A stretch of 64,000 nt of DNA, taken from Sulfitobacter donghicola DSW-25 = KCTC 12864 = JCM 14565. Its GTDB lineage: Bacteria > Pseudomonadota > Alphaproteobacteria > Rhodobacterales > Rhodobacteraceae. Positions within the stretch are counted from its first letter, which is position 1. Each line of letters opens with the position of its first letter. The notes under the pieces are model-generated. The model worked only from the letters and a program-made list of their open reading frames with translations. It was not told where the DNA came from and ran no database searches. The position numbers were made by a program, and so were the translations under genes. Below, in pieces: positions 45,689-54,896 of this stretch. The stretch covers positions 620,001-684,000 of the forward strand of contig NZ_JASF01000005.1 of the NCBI RefSeq assembly GCF_000622405.1. Reading direction: 5' to 3'.

Positions 45689-46593
45689 GACAAACTTTCC
45701 AATGTTCGGCGCGCGGCAATGCGCGTCGCCATAAACGCGACAGCGGCCGCAAGGGGCGGGATAAGCAGGGGCATCAACCAATGCACACCCTGAAACCCTA
45801 AACCGGTGAGGAAACTGGCCGTTTCGTCACCGCCACGGGGCATGAAAAAGACAGCAATCATGCCCAACACCATTCCCACGGCAGCGCCAATAAGCGCGCG
45901 CAAGGTAAAGCGGCGGATAAACGCATGGGCGATGTAATCATCCGTTGCACCAACCAGACGCAAAACGGCAATCAATTGGGCGTTCGCGGCCAAGGCAGCA
46001 TTGGCCGCAAGGGTCACCATCGCAGCCGTTACCGCCCCGATCAGCAGGATCGATGCCCAGCCAAGAAGGCGCAACCGAGATGCTGCTTTGACCAAAGGCG
46101 CGCGCCAGCGGCTGTGATCATCCAGAACAGCCCCCGGCACTTCGGCTGCCAAACGCAGGCGCAGCCCCGCTGCATCCATCCCCTCGGATGTCTCGATCAC
46201 TTCGATCAAACGCGGAACAGGCAGCGCCGCCAGCTCTAGCCCCTGACCAAACCACGGCGCCAAAAGGGCGGCTTGTTCATCGTCGCTCAATGCGCGGGCT
46301 TCCTGTACACCGCGTGTTGTTTCTAAGATTCGCAGCGCGGCATCGGTTTGCGCCTGCCGCTGATCTGACGGAGCTGCAATTCGGATCGTGGCAGAGCGGG
46401 CCAGCTCTTCGCCCCAACGATCGGCAAGCCGCCCAGCGGCCAGCGACATGGCCAAAGCAAACACCGCCAAAAACGCCATTGCGCCTGCTGCGAATAACGT
46501 CAGCTGCGCCGTAAACCCCGAAGGGGGCACAACGCGGTCAGCCTGCGCATCAGATTGAAGCGCCCTGCGGATGGTATCCAAAACCTTGTTCAC
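45685..46593 (-). CDS. ftsX: Cell division ABC transporter permease FtsX
   Basis: A 302-residue protein with four membrane helices (about 28-52, 172-196, 225-250 and 270-292) and a periplasmic loop between the first two. The C-terminal FtsX domain includes NAQLIAVLRLVGATDDYIAHAFIRRF. It works with FtsE to control septal peptidoglycan hydrolases. The N-terminus is short compared with E. coli FtsX. It begins with GTG at 46593, overlapping the ftsE stop by 4 bp. Confidence 0.9.
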   Translation of the reverse strand: MNKVLDTIRRALQSDAQADRVVPPSGFTAQLTLFAAGAMAFLAVFALAMSLAAGRLADRWGEELARSATIRIAAPSDQRQAQTDAALRILETTRGVQEARALSDDEQAALLAPWFGQGLELAALPVPRLIEVIETSEGMDAAGLRLRLAAEVPGAVLDDHSRWRAPLVKAASRLRLLGWASILLIGAVTAAMVTLAANAALAANAQLIAVLRLVGATDDYIAHAFIRRFTLRALIGAAVGMVLGMIAVFFMPRGGDETASFLTGLGFQGVHWLMPLLIPPLAAAVAFMATRIAARRTLESLS

Positions 46594-47267
46594 AAATCCG
46601 CTCCGGCCAATTGAATGCGGCGGTTCGCAATTCTAAGCACCCGCGCCTGTACATGTGCCTTGGTTGCGCGGATCAGGCTAAGGTCGTGGGTGGCGATCAG
46701 AACGGTTTTGCCCATGCGGTTCAGCTCGATCAGCAACCTCAACAGGCGCTGGGACATCTCCCAATCTACGTTTCCTGTGGGTTCGTCGGCCAGCACAACA
46801 TCAGGTGACATGATGACGGCACGCGCCAAGGCCGCACGTTGGCGCTCGCCCCCCGACAGCTCAGCCGGAAGAGCATGGGCACGCTCGGTCAGGCCAACCC
46901 AATGCAGCAAATCATTCAGGTCTTCGCCAGCGGCCTCGGCACTGCGGCCTGACACATGAAGCGGCAGCGCGATGTTTTCACTAACAGGCAGGTGGTCCAA
47001 AAACTGGCAATCCTGATGCACCACGCCAACACGGCGGCGCAGCAAAGCAACATCATCGCGCGTAAGGCTTCGCACATCTGCATCAAACAGGCGAACATGT
47101 CCTGCAGTCGGCAACAGCGCCCCGTAACATAATTTCATCAGGGTGGTTTTCCCAGACCCTGAAGGCCCCGTGAGAAAATGAAAAGACCCCGGTGCGAGTT
47201 TGAGAGAGATGTCCGACAACAGCTCTCCACCGCTATAGCTATACGCTACGTTTTCCAGCTCAATCAC
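46590..47267 (-). CDS. ftsE: Cell division ABC transporter ATPase FtsE
   Basis: A 225-residue ABC ATPase with Walker A GPSGSGKT, the Q-loop in VHQDCQFLDHL, the signature LSGGERQRAALARA, Walker B VVLADEPTG and the H-loop TH in IATHDLSL. It starts with GTG at 47267 (reading VIELENVAYSYSGG with initiator Met). It is the first gene of ftsE-ftsX-plsC-PPOX. A 16-bp inverted repeat lies about 95 bp upstream. Confidence 0.93.
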   Translation of the reverse strand: MIELENVAYSYSGGELLSDISLKLAPGSFHFLTGPSGSGKTTLMKLCYGALLPTAGHVRLFDADVRSLTRDDVALLRRRVGVVHQDCQFLDHLPVSENIALPLHVSGRSAEAAGEDLNDLLHWVGLTERAHALPAELSGGERQRAALARAVIMSPDVVLADEPTGNVDWEMSQRLLRLLIELNRMGKTVLIATHDLSLIRATKAHVQARVLRIANRRIQLAGADL

Positions 47268-47361
47268 TGTTTGCCCCTATCCTTTGGCCTGTTGTGCCTG
47301 AGCATCGCTTGGTTTTCAATCCGTCCCCGCCCGCCAATCGCATTAGATTGCCCCTTTTCGT

Positions 47362-47377
47362 AGTGTTAGTTAACACT
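47362..47377. promoter_or_regulatory. Inverted repeat between ftsE and the zinc-ribbon gene
   Basis: AGTGTTA-GT-TAACACT is a perfect 7-bp inverted repeat around 2 bp, in the 167-bp divergent gap, 58 bp before the zinc-ribbon gene start and 95 bp before ftsE. It contains one TTAAC, half of a CtrA site, but no second half at 6-7 bp. It is a likely operator for one or both genes, with an unknown regulator. Confidence 0.45.
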
Positions 47378-47434
47378 TATGGTAAGGTATATGAGTGGTA
47401 ACTGGGCCAATCGGCCAATGTTTCGGGGCGTCAA

Positions 47435-48259
47435 ATGAGACTAGTCTGTCCAAACTGTGATGCACAATACGAAGTGCCTGATGAAGTCATGCCAGCCGCA
47501 GGGCGGGATGTGCAATGTTCGAACTGTGGGCAAACATGGTTTCAGGAGCACCCTGACCATACCCCAAAAGACGAATTGGAGGGCATGGACCCACCAGCGG
47601 CAGATGAGGAAATCGCCCCACCGCCGCCACCTGCGCCCGCCACCCCCGAACCCGAGCGCAAGCAACTAGACCCAGCTGTTGCCGATATTTTGCGCCAAGA
47701 AGCCGAGGCCGAACAACAGGCACGGCAGGCGGCGCAATCTGGAGGGCTGGAAAGCCAGCCAGATTTGGGATTGGGGTTGGAAACAAGCGATGCTGATCGG
47801 CGCGCAACCGAAGCGCGTGAACGTATGGCGCGCCTGCGCGGCACCGACCCAGCCGAAGTTCAAGCCGCAGGCGGGAGTGGCGTTGCAGAGACGACATCCT
47901 CCGCAGCTTTGGGATCACGACGCGACCTATTGCCCGACATCGATGAAATCAATTCGACCCTGCGTTCGGGGTCGGCCCGCAGCGGCGCAGGTGCCGCTGA
48001 CATTGAACCAGAAATCGAAGCGCCAACGCATCAGCGTAAGCGCCGTGGTTTCCGCACGGGGTTCCTTACTGTTCTGCTGATTTTCATCGTGCTTGCCGCG
48101 ATCTATATTCTTGCACCGCGTCTGGCCGAAGCCGTACCAGCATTGGAATCCCCATTGCAGAGCTATGTCGCATTTGTCGATCAAGGGCGCGGTTGGTTGG
48201 ATAGCAAAGTCCAAGGATTGCTCAAATCCTTGGATTCAGCTGCCGAGGAAAGCCAGTAA
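47435..48259 (+). CDS. MJ0042-type zinc-ribbon, single-pass membrane protein
   Basis: A 274-residue protein. The N-terminal zinc finger has Cys5/Cys8 (CPNC) and Cys28/Cys31 (CSNC), the MJ0042 pattern. A long Pro/Glu/Ala-rich, probably disordered middle follows (about 40-195), and one transmembrane helix lies near 209-227 (FLTVLLIFIVLAAIYIL), leaving a 45-residue periplasmic tail. Similar proteins occur next to ftsE in many alphaproteobacteria, and their function is not established. It is divergent from ftsE. Confidence 0.82.
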   Translation: MRLVCPNCDAQYEVPDEVMPAAGRDVQCSNCGQTWFQEHPDHTPKDELEGMDPPAADEEIAPPPPPAPATPEPERKQLDPAVADILRQEAEAEQQARQAAQSGGLESQPDLGLGLETSDADRRATEARERMARLRGTDPAEVQAAGGSGVAETTSSAALGSRRDLLPDIDEINSTLRSGSARSGAGAADIEPEIEAPTHQRKRRGFRTGFLTVLLIFIVLAAIYILAPRLAEAVPALESPLQSYVAFVDQGRGWLDSKVQGLLKSLDSAAEESQ

Positions 48260-48279
48260 CAACAGTTACATCACCTAAA

Positions 48280-50907
48280 TCAGAACCGGTCTAGCAATCG
48301 GTTCAGATAATCCCGTTCCAGTTTGGGGCGGGTGGCTTCCTCTGAGTGGCGGCGAATTTCGTCGTATAATTCACGCGCTCGGTTATGGGCATCATCGTCC
48401 AGATTGGCTTCGCTATCGCTGCCCGTTGCGCCATTGCTACCTTGATCGCGGCCCAGCGGATCGCGGTTATCGGCGCGGCGGTCGCTTTGCTGGCCGCCCT
48501 GCCCCTGCTGCTGATTGCGCTGCTCTTCGGCGATGGCTTCGCCAAGGGATCGCATGCTGTCGCGTAGGGCTTCCATGGCTTGGGATTGGTTATCAATCGC
48601 CTCAGCCAAATCCCCGTCACGCAGGTTTTGCTCGGCCTCATCCATTGCATCGCCCGCACGGCCCAACGCATCCCGCGCAGCGTCACCTTCAGGTGTGCCT
48701 TGGCCTGGCATGCGGCCTTCTTGCCGGTTCAATTCATCGCGCAATTGCTGCTGACGCTGGGCGAGGCTTTGTTCCTGCCCTTGCCCTTCTTGGTTTCCTT
48801 GGCCTTGCTGACCACCGCCACCTTCCTCACCATTCTGGGAGTTCTGCTCGCCTTCGCCTTCGCCTTGCTGGCCCTCATGGCTTTGGCCGCGCCCTTGGCC
48901 CCCATTGCGCCCCTCATTGCCTTGGTTTTCACCAGCCTGCGCATTTGGGTTAAATTGTTCCTGAAGATCGCGGAAGGCCTGATCGCTAAGGCCTTGTTGT
49001 TCGCGCAGCGTATCGGCAAGCCCTTCCATGGCCTGTTCACCCGGTGATTGGCCACCCTCGCCTTGCTGGCCTTCGGTGACCTGCATGTTTTCCATCATCT
49101 CTTGGAATTCTTTTAAGGCCTGTTCTGCTTCGGCCATGCGGCCCTGTTCCATCAGCTCTTGGATGCGGTCCATCATGCGTTGCAGATCATCCTGCGTCAT
49201 TTGCATGGATTCACCCTGCTGCTGTTCGCCGCCTTCCTGCTGGTCTTGGCGTTGGGCCTGTTCGCGCTGAAGCTGCTGCATGTATTCTTCGGTGGCGCGG
49301 CGCAATTCCTGCATTAGCTCTGCGATCTCTTCGTCAGAGGCGCCGTTTTTCATCGCCTCATTCAGGCGTTCCTGAGCGCGGCGCATACGTTCGCGCGCAT
49401 CTTCCAGATCACCTTCTTCCAGTTCAATCGCAAGGTTCCACATGTCTTGGGCCAGCTTGCTTTGATTTTCATCGTTGATCCCGAAACGGGCCAGCATCTC
49501 AAGGCGGTCAATCAGTTTTCGCAACCGCAACGCCGTCGTTTCCGAGCGAAAAGCCTGCTGGGGCAGATAGCTAACCGCCCGCAGGATTTGCCCCGAACGG
49601 CGCGCATTGCTCCTGCTCCACAAAAAGTCGCGGCGCATCTCGATCAAGGCCGCTGCCGTTGGGTCGAAAAAGCGGCGCCCTGGCAGGGTCATCTGGGTGG
49701 GTGCGGTTTGCGCCTCTTGCTCGGCGGCATCCAGCACCTTCATAGAGACCGTAACAGGCAGGTTCGCCCAAGGGTGCTGTGAAAAATCGTCGATCAGGTT
49801 TTCCTCGAACGCAACACGGTTGCCAGCGATGGGCATCGGCAGCGGTACGATGATTTCGGGCTGGGGATCAGGATCAGTGACCAGACCATAGCGGCGATCA
49901 ACCGAGGCAAGATCCAGCAAAATCCGTGCCTCGCCTGCCTCGACGCCATAGTCATCTTTGGCCGCGAAAGGCAGACGCATCTCACCCAAAACAGAAACCT
50001 CTGGCTTACCAAGGATCACCACCTCTGGCGCCGCATCCTGACGAACCGTCACATTCCAGTGGCGCGCATCGGGACCGTCGACCGAGATCACACCGTTTTT
50101 GGAAACTTTGAAATCAAACGCCATTTTTGCGGGAGCTTCGGGATCAGCCTGCGCGGTGTTGCCCGACACGGTTTCGGACACCTCTAGGGCGCCGACCTCT
50201 CCATATAGACGCATGGTGATAAGCGTCCCGATCGGCAGCTCGATCTCTCCTGCGTCTTGGTCATTCAGATAAAGCGTGGGTTTACCCGAATAGCGCGGAG
50301 GCTCTGCCCAGCCTTCCCAAACGGGGCCAGAGATAGCAGCGCCCGTACCGCCTGACGCCATTTGCGCAACCGTGCCAACCCGCCAGATCGACCCGAACAA
50401 TAGAGCAACGGCAAAAGCCAATACCGCGACCAGTCGAAACGCATAGGGATCACGTGAAGAGACGCGCAAATCGGCCGGAACCGATTTTGCCTCTTTGACG
50501 CGCTCGGCCATGCGGCGTTTATGGGCGCGCCAGACGGCGGCGGATGCTGCGTCCTGCTCTCCTATCGCTTGATCATCCAACAATGCGGTTAGGGGGCGCC
50601 CCTTTAGGCTGCTATCCAAACGCGCCATGGCTTGGGGTTTGGTTGGCCAAGCCCAGTGGCGATAGGCATAAACAACTGCCCAGATCCCCGCCGCAGTAGC
50701 AAGCCCGACAGCGCCCCATAACACCTCGATCGGGACAACCTCGTGCAGCCCCAGCATCGCCGCAGCAAGGGCAAAGAGGATCACAGCCATCAAAGGCCAT
50801 AGGCTCTGCGCGGCCACTTCGGCAAACATCCCCAAACGCGTCAACCGCAGCGGCCAGCGCAAACCAGCTAGCGTGCGGCGTAAATCATCTGGGGTAAATT
50901 GAACCAT
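48280..50907 (-). CDS. DUF4175 / TIGR02302 large membrane protein
   Basis: An 875-residue protein. Two N-terminal membrane helices (about 30-75) and one near 155-172 lead to a periplasmic beta-rich region (GPVWEGWAEPPRYSGKPTLYLN). A long helical, Glu/Gln/Met-rich region (about 490-640) follows, then a highly Gly/Gln-rich tail (about 640-850). The order and length match TIGR02302 (DUF4175), a Rhizobiales/Rhodobacterales family of unknown function. It is the last gene of the argH-lysA chain, 21 bp after lysA. The low-complexity tail makes reverse-strand frames here look open by chance. Confidence 0.85.
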   Translation of the reverse strand: MVQFTPDDLRRTLAGLRWPLRLTRLGMFAEVAAQSLWPLMAVILFALAAAMLGLHEVVPIEVLWGAVGLATAAGIWAVVYAYRHWAWPTKPQAMARLDSSLKGRPLTALLDDQAIGEQDAASAAVWRAHKRRMAERVKEAKSVPADLRVSSRDPYAFRLVAVLAFAVALLFGSIWRVGTVAQMASGGTGAAISGPVWEGWAEPPRYSGKPTLYLNDQDAGEIELPIGTLITMRLYGEVGALEVSETVSGNTAQADPEAPAKMAFDFKVSKNGVISVDGPDARHWNVTVRQDAAPEVVILGKPEVSVLGEMRLPFAAKDDYGVEAGEARILLDLASVDRRYGLVTDPDPQPEIIVPLPMPIAGNRVAFEENLIDDFSQHPWANLPVTVSMKVLDAAEQEAQTAPTQMTLPGRRFFDPTAAALIEMRRDFLWSRSNARRSGQILRAVSYLPQQAFRSETTALRLRKLIDRLEMLARFGINDENQSKLAQDMWNLAIELEEGDLEDARERMRRAQERLNEAMKNGASDEEIAELMQELRRATEEYMQQLQREQAQRQDQQEGGEQQQGESMQMTQDDLQRMMDRIQELMEQGRMAEAEQALKEFQEMMENMQVTEGQQGEGGQSPGEQAMEGLADTLREQQGLSDQAFRDLQEQFNPNAQAGENQGNEGRNGGQGRGQSHEGQQGEGEGEQNSQNGEEGGGGQQGQGNQEGQGQEQSLAQRQQQLRDELNRQEGRMPGQGTPEGDAARDALGRAGDAMDEAEQNLRDGDLAEAIDNQSQAMEALRDSMRSLGEAIAEEQRNQQQGQGGQQSDRRADNRDPLGRDQGSNGATGSDSEANLDDDAHNRARELYDEIRRHSEEATRPKLERDYLNRLLDRF

Positions 50908-50928
50908 CAGGACCTCTCAAAGGCGGGC

Positions 50929-52212
50929 TCAGTCCGCGGGATGCGTTTCAAGCCATTCTGGGATGCTATCGCGATTTATCATTTCGTCAAAGGTCGGACG
51001 ACGGCGGATAACCGCAAATTGATCCCCATGCACCAAAACTTCTGGAATCAAGGCACGCGAGTTGTATTCGCTGGCCATAACAGCACCATAAGCCCCCGCA
51101 CTGCGGAATGCGACCAGATCATCAGGGGCCATCGGCGCCATATTGCGCTGCTTTGCAAAGGTATCACCAGATTCGCAGACGGGGCCAACGATGTCATAGG
51201 GTTGCTGCTCAACGCCTGGTTCGGCCTCTTTCACAGGGACGATATCGTGGTGCGCCTCGTACATGGCGGGGCGGATGAGGTCATTCATCGCGCCATCGAG
51301 GATCAGGAAATCACGATCTTCGCCGGATTTGACATAGATGACCTTGCTCACCATCAAACCCGCATTCCCCGCGATCAAACGGCCCGGTTCGATTTCAATC
51401 TCGCACCCCAAGTGGCCCAGCGTCTTTTGAACCATTGCGCCGTATTCGGCGGGCAGTGGGGGCGCTTCGTTGCTGGTTTCATAAGGAATGCCAAGGCCGC
51501 CGCCCAGATCAAGGCGTTTGATCGTGTGCCCCTCGGAACGCAGCTGTTCTGTCAGCTCGGCCACTTTTTGATAGGCCAGCTCAAACGGCGCAAGATCGGT
51601 CAGTTGCGAACCGATGTGCACATCAATCCCGACAACTTCCAAACCGTCCATAGCCGCGGCCATGGCATAGACTTCGCTGGCGCGCGAAATCGGGATGCCG
51701 AATTTGTTTTCAGACTTACCTGTCGCGATTTTGGCATGGGTTTTTGCGTCAACGTCGGGGTTCACGCGGATGGTGATCGGCGCGACCTTGCCCAATGCCA
51801 AAGCAACGGCGTTCAGCACTTCCATCTCGGGTTCGCTTTCGACGTTGAACTGGCGGATACCGCCCTGCAACGCCACGCGAATTTCTTCGGCGGTTTTGCC
51901 GACACCCGAAAACACAATCCGATCCCCGGGAACGCCCGCCGCGCGTGCGCGCAGGTATTCGCCTTGCGACACGACATCCATACCCGCGCCCGCCTGTGCA
52001 AGCGTGCGCAAGACTGCTTGGTTCGAGTTCGCCTTCATCGCGTAGCAAACCAGATGATCCATCCCTTCCAGCGCCTCGTCAAAGGCGCGAAAGTGGCGCA
52101 GCAAAGTCGCCGTTGAATACACATAGAATGGTGTGCCGACTGTGGCTGCGATTTCGGAAACAGCTACGTCTTCGGCGAACATCGCGCCATCGCGATACAG
52201 GAAGTGGTCCAT
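50929..52212 (-). CDS. lysA: Diaminopimelate decarboxylase
   Basis: A 427-residue fold-type III PLP enzyme. The PLP lysine is Lys60 in YAMKANSN. HIGSQLTDL, DLGGGLGIPY, EPGRLIAGNAG and the partner-subunit Cys in GPVCESGDTF are all present. It makes L-lysine from meso-diaminopimelate, ending the lysine pathway. It lies 30 bp after the DUF2834 gene in the argH chain, a genomic order I associate with Rhodobacteraceae. Confidence 0.97.
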   Translation of the reverse strand: MDHFLYRDGAMFAEDVAVSEIAATVGTPFYVYSTATLLRHFRAFDEALEGMDHLVCYAMKANSNQAVLRTLAQAGAGMDVVSQGEYLRARAAGVPGDRIVFSGVGKTAEEIRVALQGGIRQFNVESEPEMEVLNAVALALGKVAPITIRVNPDVDAKTHAKIATGKSENKFGIPISRASEVYAMAAAMDGLEVVGIDVHIGSQLTDLAPFELAYQKVAELTEQLRSEGHTIKRLDLGGGLGIPYETSNEAPPLPAEYGAMVQKTLGHLGCEIEIEPGRLIAGNAGLMVSKVIYVKSGEDRDFLILDGAMNDLIRPAMYEAHHDIVPVKEAEPGVEQQPYDIVGPVCESGDTFAKQRNMAPMAPDDLVAFRSAGAYGAVMASEYNSRALIPEVLVHGDQFAVIRRRPTFDEMINRDSIPEWLETHPAD

Positions 52213-52242
52213 TTGGTAAGTGCCCTTTGGGCTCTGGCTGCC

Positions 52243-52560
52243 TTAACGGACAGGGGCAGAGCGTAGAAATAGATACAAAGGCAAGCCGCAGCTTACCCCG
52301 ATGCAGAATGTAGCAGGAATAGCGATCAGCGCGACCCAATTCCGCCGCACGGCGACTTCGGCGATGATCCAAAGTGTCAGCGCAATTGCGGCGATGACCA
52401 AATCCCAAAGCAACCCGTTTGTCGCTGCGTTGACCTGCCATGCCGCGACCATGCCCTCAATGCCCCAGCCGTTTTCGCCAAACCACTTGTAGAAATAGTA
52501 CAGTGGATGAACCGCGCCCCAAATGGCCAACGACAGATAGAGAAGACGCAGCAGAGACAT
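52243..52560 (-). CDS. DUF2834 small membrane protein
   Basis: A 105-residue protein with three membrane helices (about 4-24, 45-67 and 75-100) and the DUF2834 pattern: PLYYFYKWFGENGW, then ATNGLLWDLVIAAIALTLWII, ending in GLPLYLFLR. Function unknown. Its ATG at 52560 overlaps the stop of the preceding 54-residue lipoprotein gene (TGATG), which fixes the start. Confidence 0.82.
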   Translation of the reverse strand: MSLLRLLYLSLAIWGAVHPLYYFYKWFGENGWGIEGMVAAWQVNAATNGLLWDLVIAAIALTLWIIAEVAVRRNWVALIAIPATFCIGVSCGLPLYLFLRSAPVR

Positions 52561-52724
52561 CAAAATTTCCTTACAACGCCGACATTTACATGACCGGACA
52601 CATGAACACCCGGCGCGGTGACCGAGGGCTGTTGATGCGGTGAAATCTCTGGATCCCGCTGCACGCCACCTGACTGCACGCAAGCAGCCAATCCGACAAG
52701 AAGCAAGGGAAGGAGTTTTCTCAA
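52560..52724 (-). CDS. Tiny lipoprotein, TTG start, coupled between two genes (54 aa)
   Basis: Starts with TTG at 52724 and reads LRKLLPLLLVGLAACVQSGG (Met at position 1), a lipoprotein signal with lipobox LAAC. The mature part is only about 40 residues with PQ/Pro and GVHVSGHVNVGVV, ending VRKF. The stop overlaps the DUF2834 start (TGATG) and the start overlaps the stop of the preceding lipoprotein (TTGA). AAGGGAAGGAG is on the other strand; on this strand the coupling overlap replaces a clear ribosome-binding site. Function unknown. Confidence 0.65.
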   Translation of the reverse strand: MRKLLPLLLVGLAACVQSGGVQRDPEISPHQQPSVTAPGVHVSGHVNVGVVRKF

Positions 52725-52891
52725 AGGCCCAAACCAATCCGGAGCGGGCCTTTTTTCAGGCCCACATTAGCGCCCAGCCCAACACCAGAGGGAGAGAGGG
52801 AAACATTCACGCCACCCGTTGGTTGAACAGGCTCGCCGTCAACACCGCAGGCTGCCAGCAAAAATGCCCCCAGAATCACCAGTTTCTTCAT
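52721..52891 (-). CDS. Tiny lipoprotein directly after argH (56 aa)
   Basis: Starts ATG at 52891, overlapping the argH stop (TGATG), and reads [19 protein letters not shown], a lipoprotein signal with lipobox LAAC. The mature part is about 42 residues, Gly/Val-rich with a GVNVSLSPSGVGLGANVGL stretch, then KKGPLRIGLGL. The stop overlaps the TTG start of the next lipoprotein. It is probably an outer-membrane or periplasmic lipoprotein of unknown role. Confidence 0.68.
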   Translation of the reverse strand: MKKLVILGAFLLAACGVDGEPVQPTGGVNVSLSPSGVGLGANVGLKKGPLRIGLGL

Positions 52892-54279
52892 CAGATCAGT
52901 TCCTTCCAGCGGGCGATCTGCGCGCGCACCTGCGCGGGCGCCGTCCCGCCATATGATACGCGGGAGTTTACTGAATTTTCAACGCCGAGAACGGTGAATA
53001 CGTCTTGGGTGATCCCCGCATGGGCCTCTTGCATCTGCTCCAAGGTCAAATCGGGCAAATCACATCCCAGCCCTTCGGCGATGGCAACCAATGATCCGGT
53101 GATGTGGTGGGCATCGCGGAACGGCAGGCCCAGAACACGCACCAGCCAATCAGCCAGATCAGTCGCGGTCGAGAAACCACTGCCCGCTGCTGCTGCAAGC
53201 TGTTCGCGATTGCCAGTCATATCGCGCACCATGCCTTCCATCGCGGCGAGGGCCAGCATCAGGTTATCGGCGGCATCAAAGGTCTGTTCTTTGTCTTCTT
53301 GCATGTCCTTGGAATAGGTCAGCGGCAGGCCCTTCATCACCATCATCAGGGCAACATTTGCCCCAAAGATGCGGCCAATCTTGGCGCGGATCAGTTCAGC
53401 CGCGTCTGGGTTTTTCTTTTGCGGCATGATCGAAGACCCCGTCGAAAAACGATCCGACAGTGTAACAAAACGGAATTGTGCAGAGGACCAGATCACCAGT
53501 TCTTCGGCAAAGCGGCTAAGGTGCATGGCGCAAATGCTGGACGCGCCAAGGAATTCCAGCGCAAAGTCACGATCGCTCACCGCGTCAAGGCTGTTGGCGG
53601 CAGGGCGATCAAAGCCCAAAGCCTCGGCTGTCATGTGGCGATCAATTGGAAAGGATGTGCCTGCCAGCGCGGCGGCGCCCAGTGGGCTTTCGTTCATCCG
53701 CGCACGCGCATCGCGCATGCGGCTTAGGTCACGGCCGAACATTTCGACATAGGCCATCATATGGTGGCCCCATGTCACGGGCTGTGCCGTTTGCAGGTGG
53801 GTAAAGCCGGGCATGACCCAATCTGCACCGCTTTCCGCTTGCGTCAAAAGAGCGCGGATCAGCGCCAGCAGGGCGCCTTCGGCCGCATCAAATTGATCGC
53901 GCACCCAAAGTTTGAAATCCGTCGCGACCTGATCATTGCGCGACCGGCCCGTGTGCAGACGGCCTGCAGGCTCTCCGATGATCTCTTTCAGGCGCGATTC
54001 AACGTTCATATGAATGTCTTCCAGCGCGGCGGAATATTCAAACGTGCCACCTTCGATTTCTGACAAGACCGTGAGCAGGCCTTCCCGTATCGCTTCGGCA
54101 TCGCTATTCTCAATGACACCCTGTGCGGCCAACATGGCTGCATGGGCACGAGACCCTTCAATATCTTGGGCCGCCATTCGCTTGTCAAAGCTGATCGAGG
54201 CGTTAATAGCCTCCATGATCGCATCAGGACCAGCGGCGAAACGGCCGCCCCACATTTTGTTGGATGTTTTGTTTGTCAT
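52891..54279 (-). CDS. argH: Argininosuccinate lyase
   Basis: A 462-residue fumarase/aspartase-superfamily enzyme starting [20 protein letters not shown], with [23 protein letters not shown] and the signature loop [16 protein letters not shown] carrying the catalytic Ser. It splits argininosuccinate to arginine and fumarate. The ATG at 54279 gives the conserved N-terminus, and an upstream in-frame extension would overlap the divergent TlpA gene. It heads the minus-strand chain to DUF4175. Confidence 0.96.
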   Translation of the reverse strand: MTNKTSNKMWGGRFAAGPDAIMEAINASISFDKRMAAQDIEGSRAHAAMLAAQGVIENSDAEAIREGLLTVLSEIEGGTFEYSAALEDIHMNVESRLKEIIGEPAGRLHTGRSRNDQVATDFKLWVRDQFDAAEGALLALIRALLTQAESGADWVMPGFTHLQTAQPVTWGHHMMAYVEMFGRDLSRMRDARARMNESPLGAAALAGTSFPIDRHMTAEALGFDRPAANSLDAVSDRDFALEFLGASSICAMHLSRFAEELVIWSSAQFRFVTLSDRFSTGSSIMPQKKNPDAAELIRAKIGRIFGANVALMMVMKGLPLTYSKDMQEDKEQTFDAADNLMLALAAMEGMVRDMTGNREQLAAAAGSGFSTATDLADWLVRVLGLPFRDAHHITGSLVAIAEGLGCDLPDLTLEQMQEAHAGITQDVFTVLGVENSVNSRVSYGGTAPAQVRAQIARWKELI

Positions 54280-54302
54280 TTGCCTATTCCCCGGAGGGAC
54301 CC

Positions 54303-54875
54303 ATGAAGAAACTGTTGCTTGCCCTCGTCTATACGGCCCTGACAATAGGTGCAAACCCTGCGGTTGCCGATGATGGGGATATCATACGCCCTCTTGTATC
54401 TGGCGACATGAAAAAACTGGCGATCCACAGCGCGCCAAAGGCCACATCATCAGCCGCTTTTGATCTGGCCGATGGCGCGGGGCGGGCTACGCTGAAAGAT
54501 TATGAAGGCAAATACGTTTTGCTGAATTTCTGGGCAACATGGTGTGCCCCCTGCCGCAAAGAAATGCCTCATCTGTCAGAGTTGCAAAAAGAACTGGGCG
54601 GCGACGATTTCGAAGTGCTGACAATTGCCTCTGGGCGGAACTCTCCTGTGGGGATCAAGAAGTTCTTTGATGAGGTGGGCATTTCCAACCTTCCCCGCCA
54701 TATGGACCCCAAACAATCACTGGCAAGCCAGATGGGTGTGTTCGGCCTGCCGATCACGGTTTTGCTAGACCCCGAAGGGCGTGAGATCGCGCGCCTGCGC
54801 GGTGATGCCGATTGGGCCAGCGACAGCGCAAAAAACATCATCAAGGCCTTGGTGGAGACACGCAACAAAAGCTAA
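54303..54875 (+). CDS. TlpA/ResA-like periplasmic thioredoxin
   Basis: A 190-residue exported protein: signal peptide to about AVADD (residue 24), then a thioredoxin fold with the active site WCAPC (Cys81 and Cys84) in [15 protein letters not shown] and the cis-Pro in [10 protein letters not shown]. It probably reduces disulfides in the periplasm, for example in cytochrome c maturation. GGAGGG precedes the ATG at 54303. It is divergent from argH with only 23 bp between start codons, so promoters must overlap the coding regions. This pairing with argH is frequent in Rhodobacteraceae as far as I recall. Confidence 0.88.
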   Translation: MKKLLLALVYTALTIGANPAVADDGDIIRPLVSGDMKKLAIHSAPKATSSAAFDLADGAGRATLKDYEGKYVLLNFWATWCAPCRKEMPHLSELQKELGGDDFEVLTIASGRNSPVGIKKFFDEVGISNLPRHMDPKQSLASQMGVFGLPITVLLDPEGREIARLRGDADWASDSAKNIIKALVETRNKS

Positions 54876-54896
54876 TCGTTTTTGCTGCGTGCCAAA

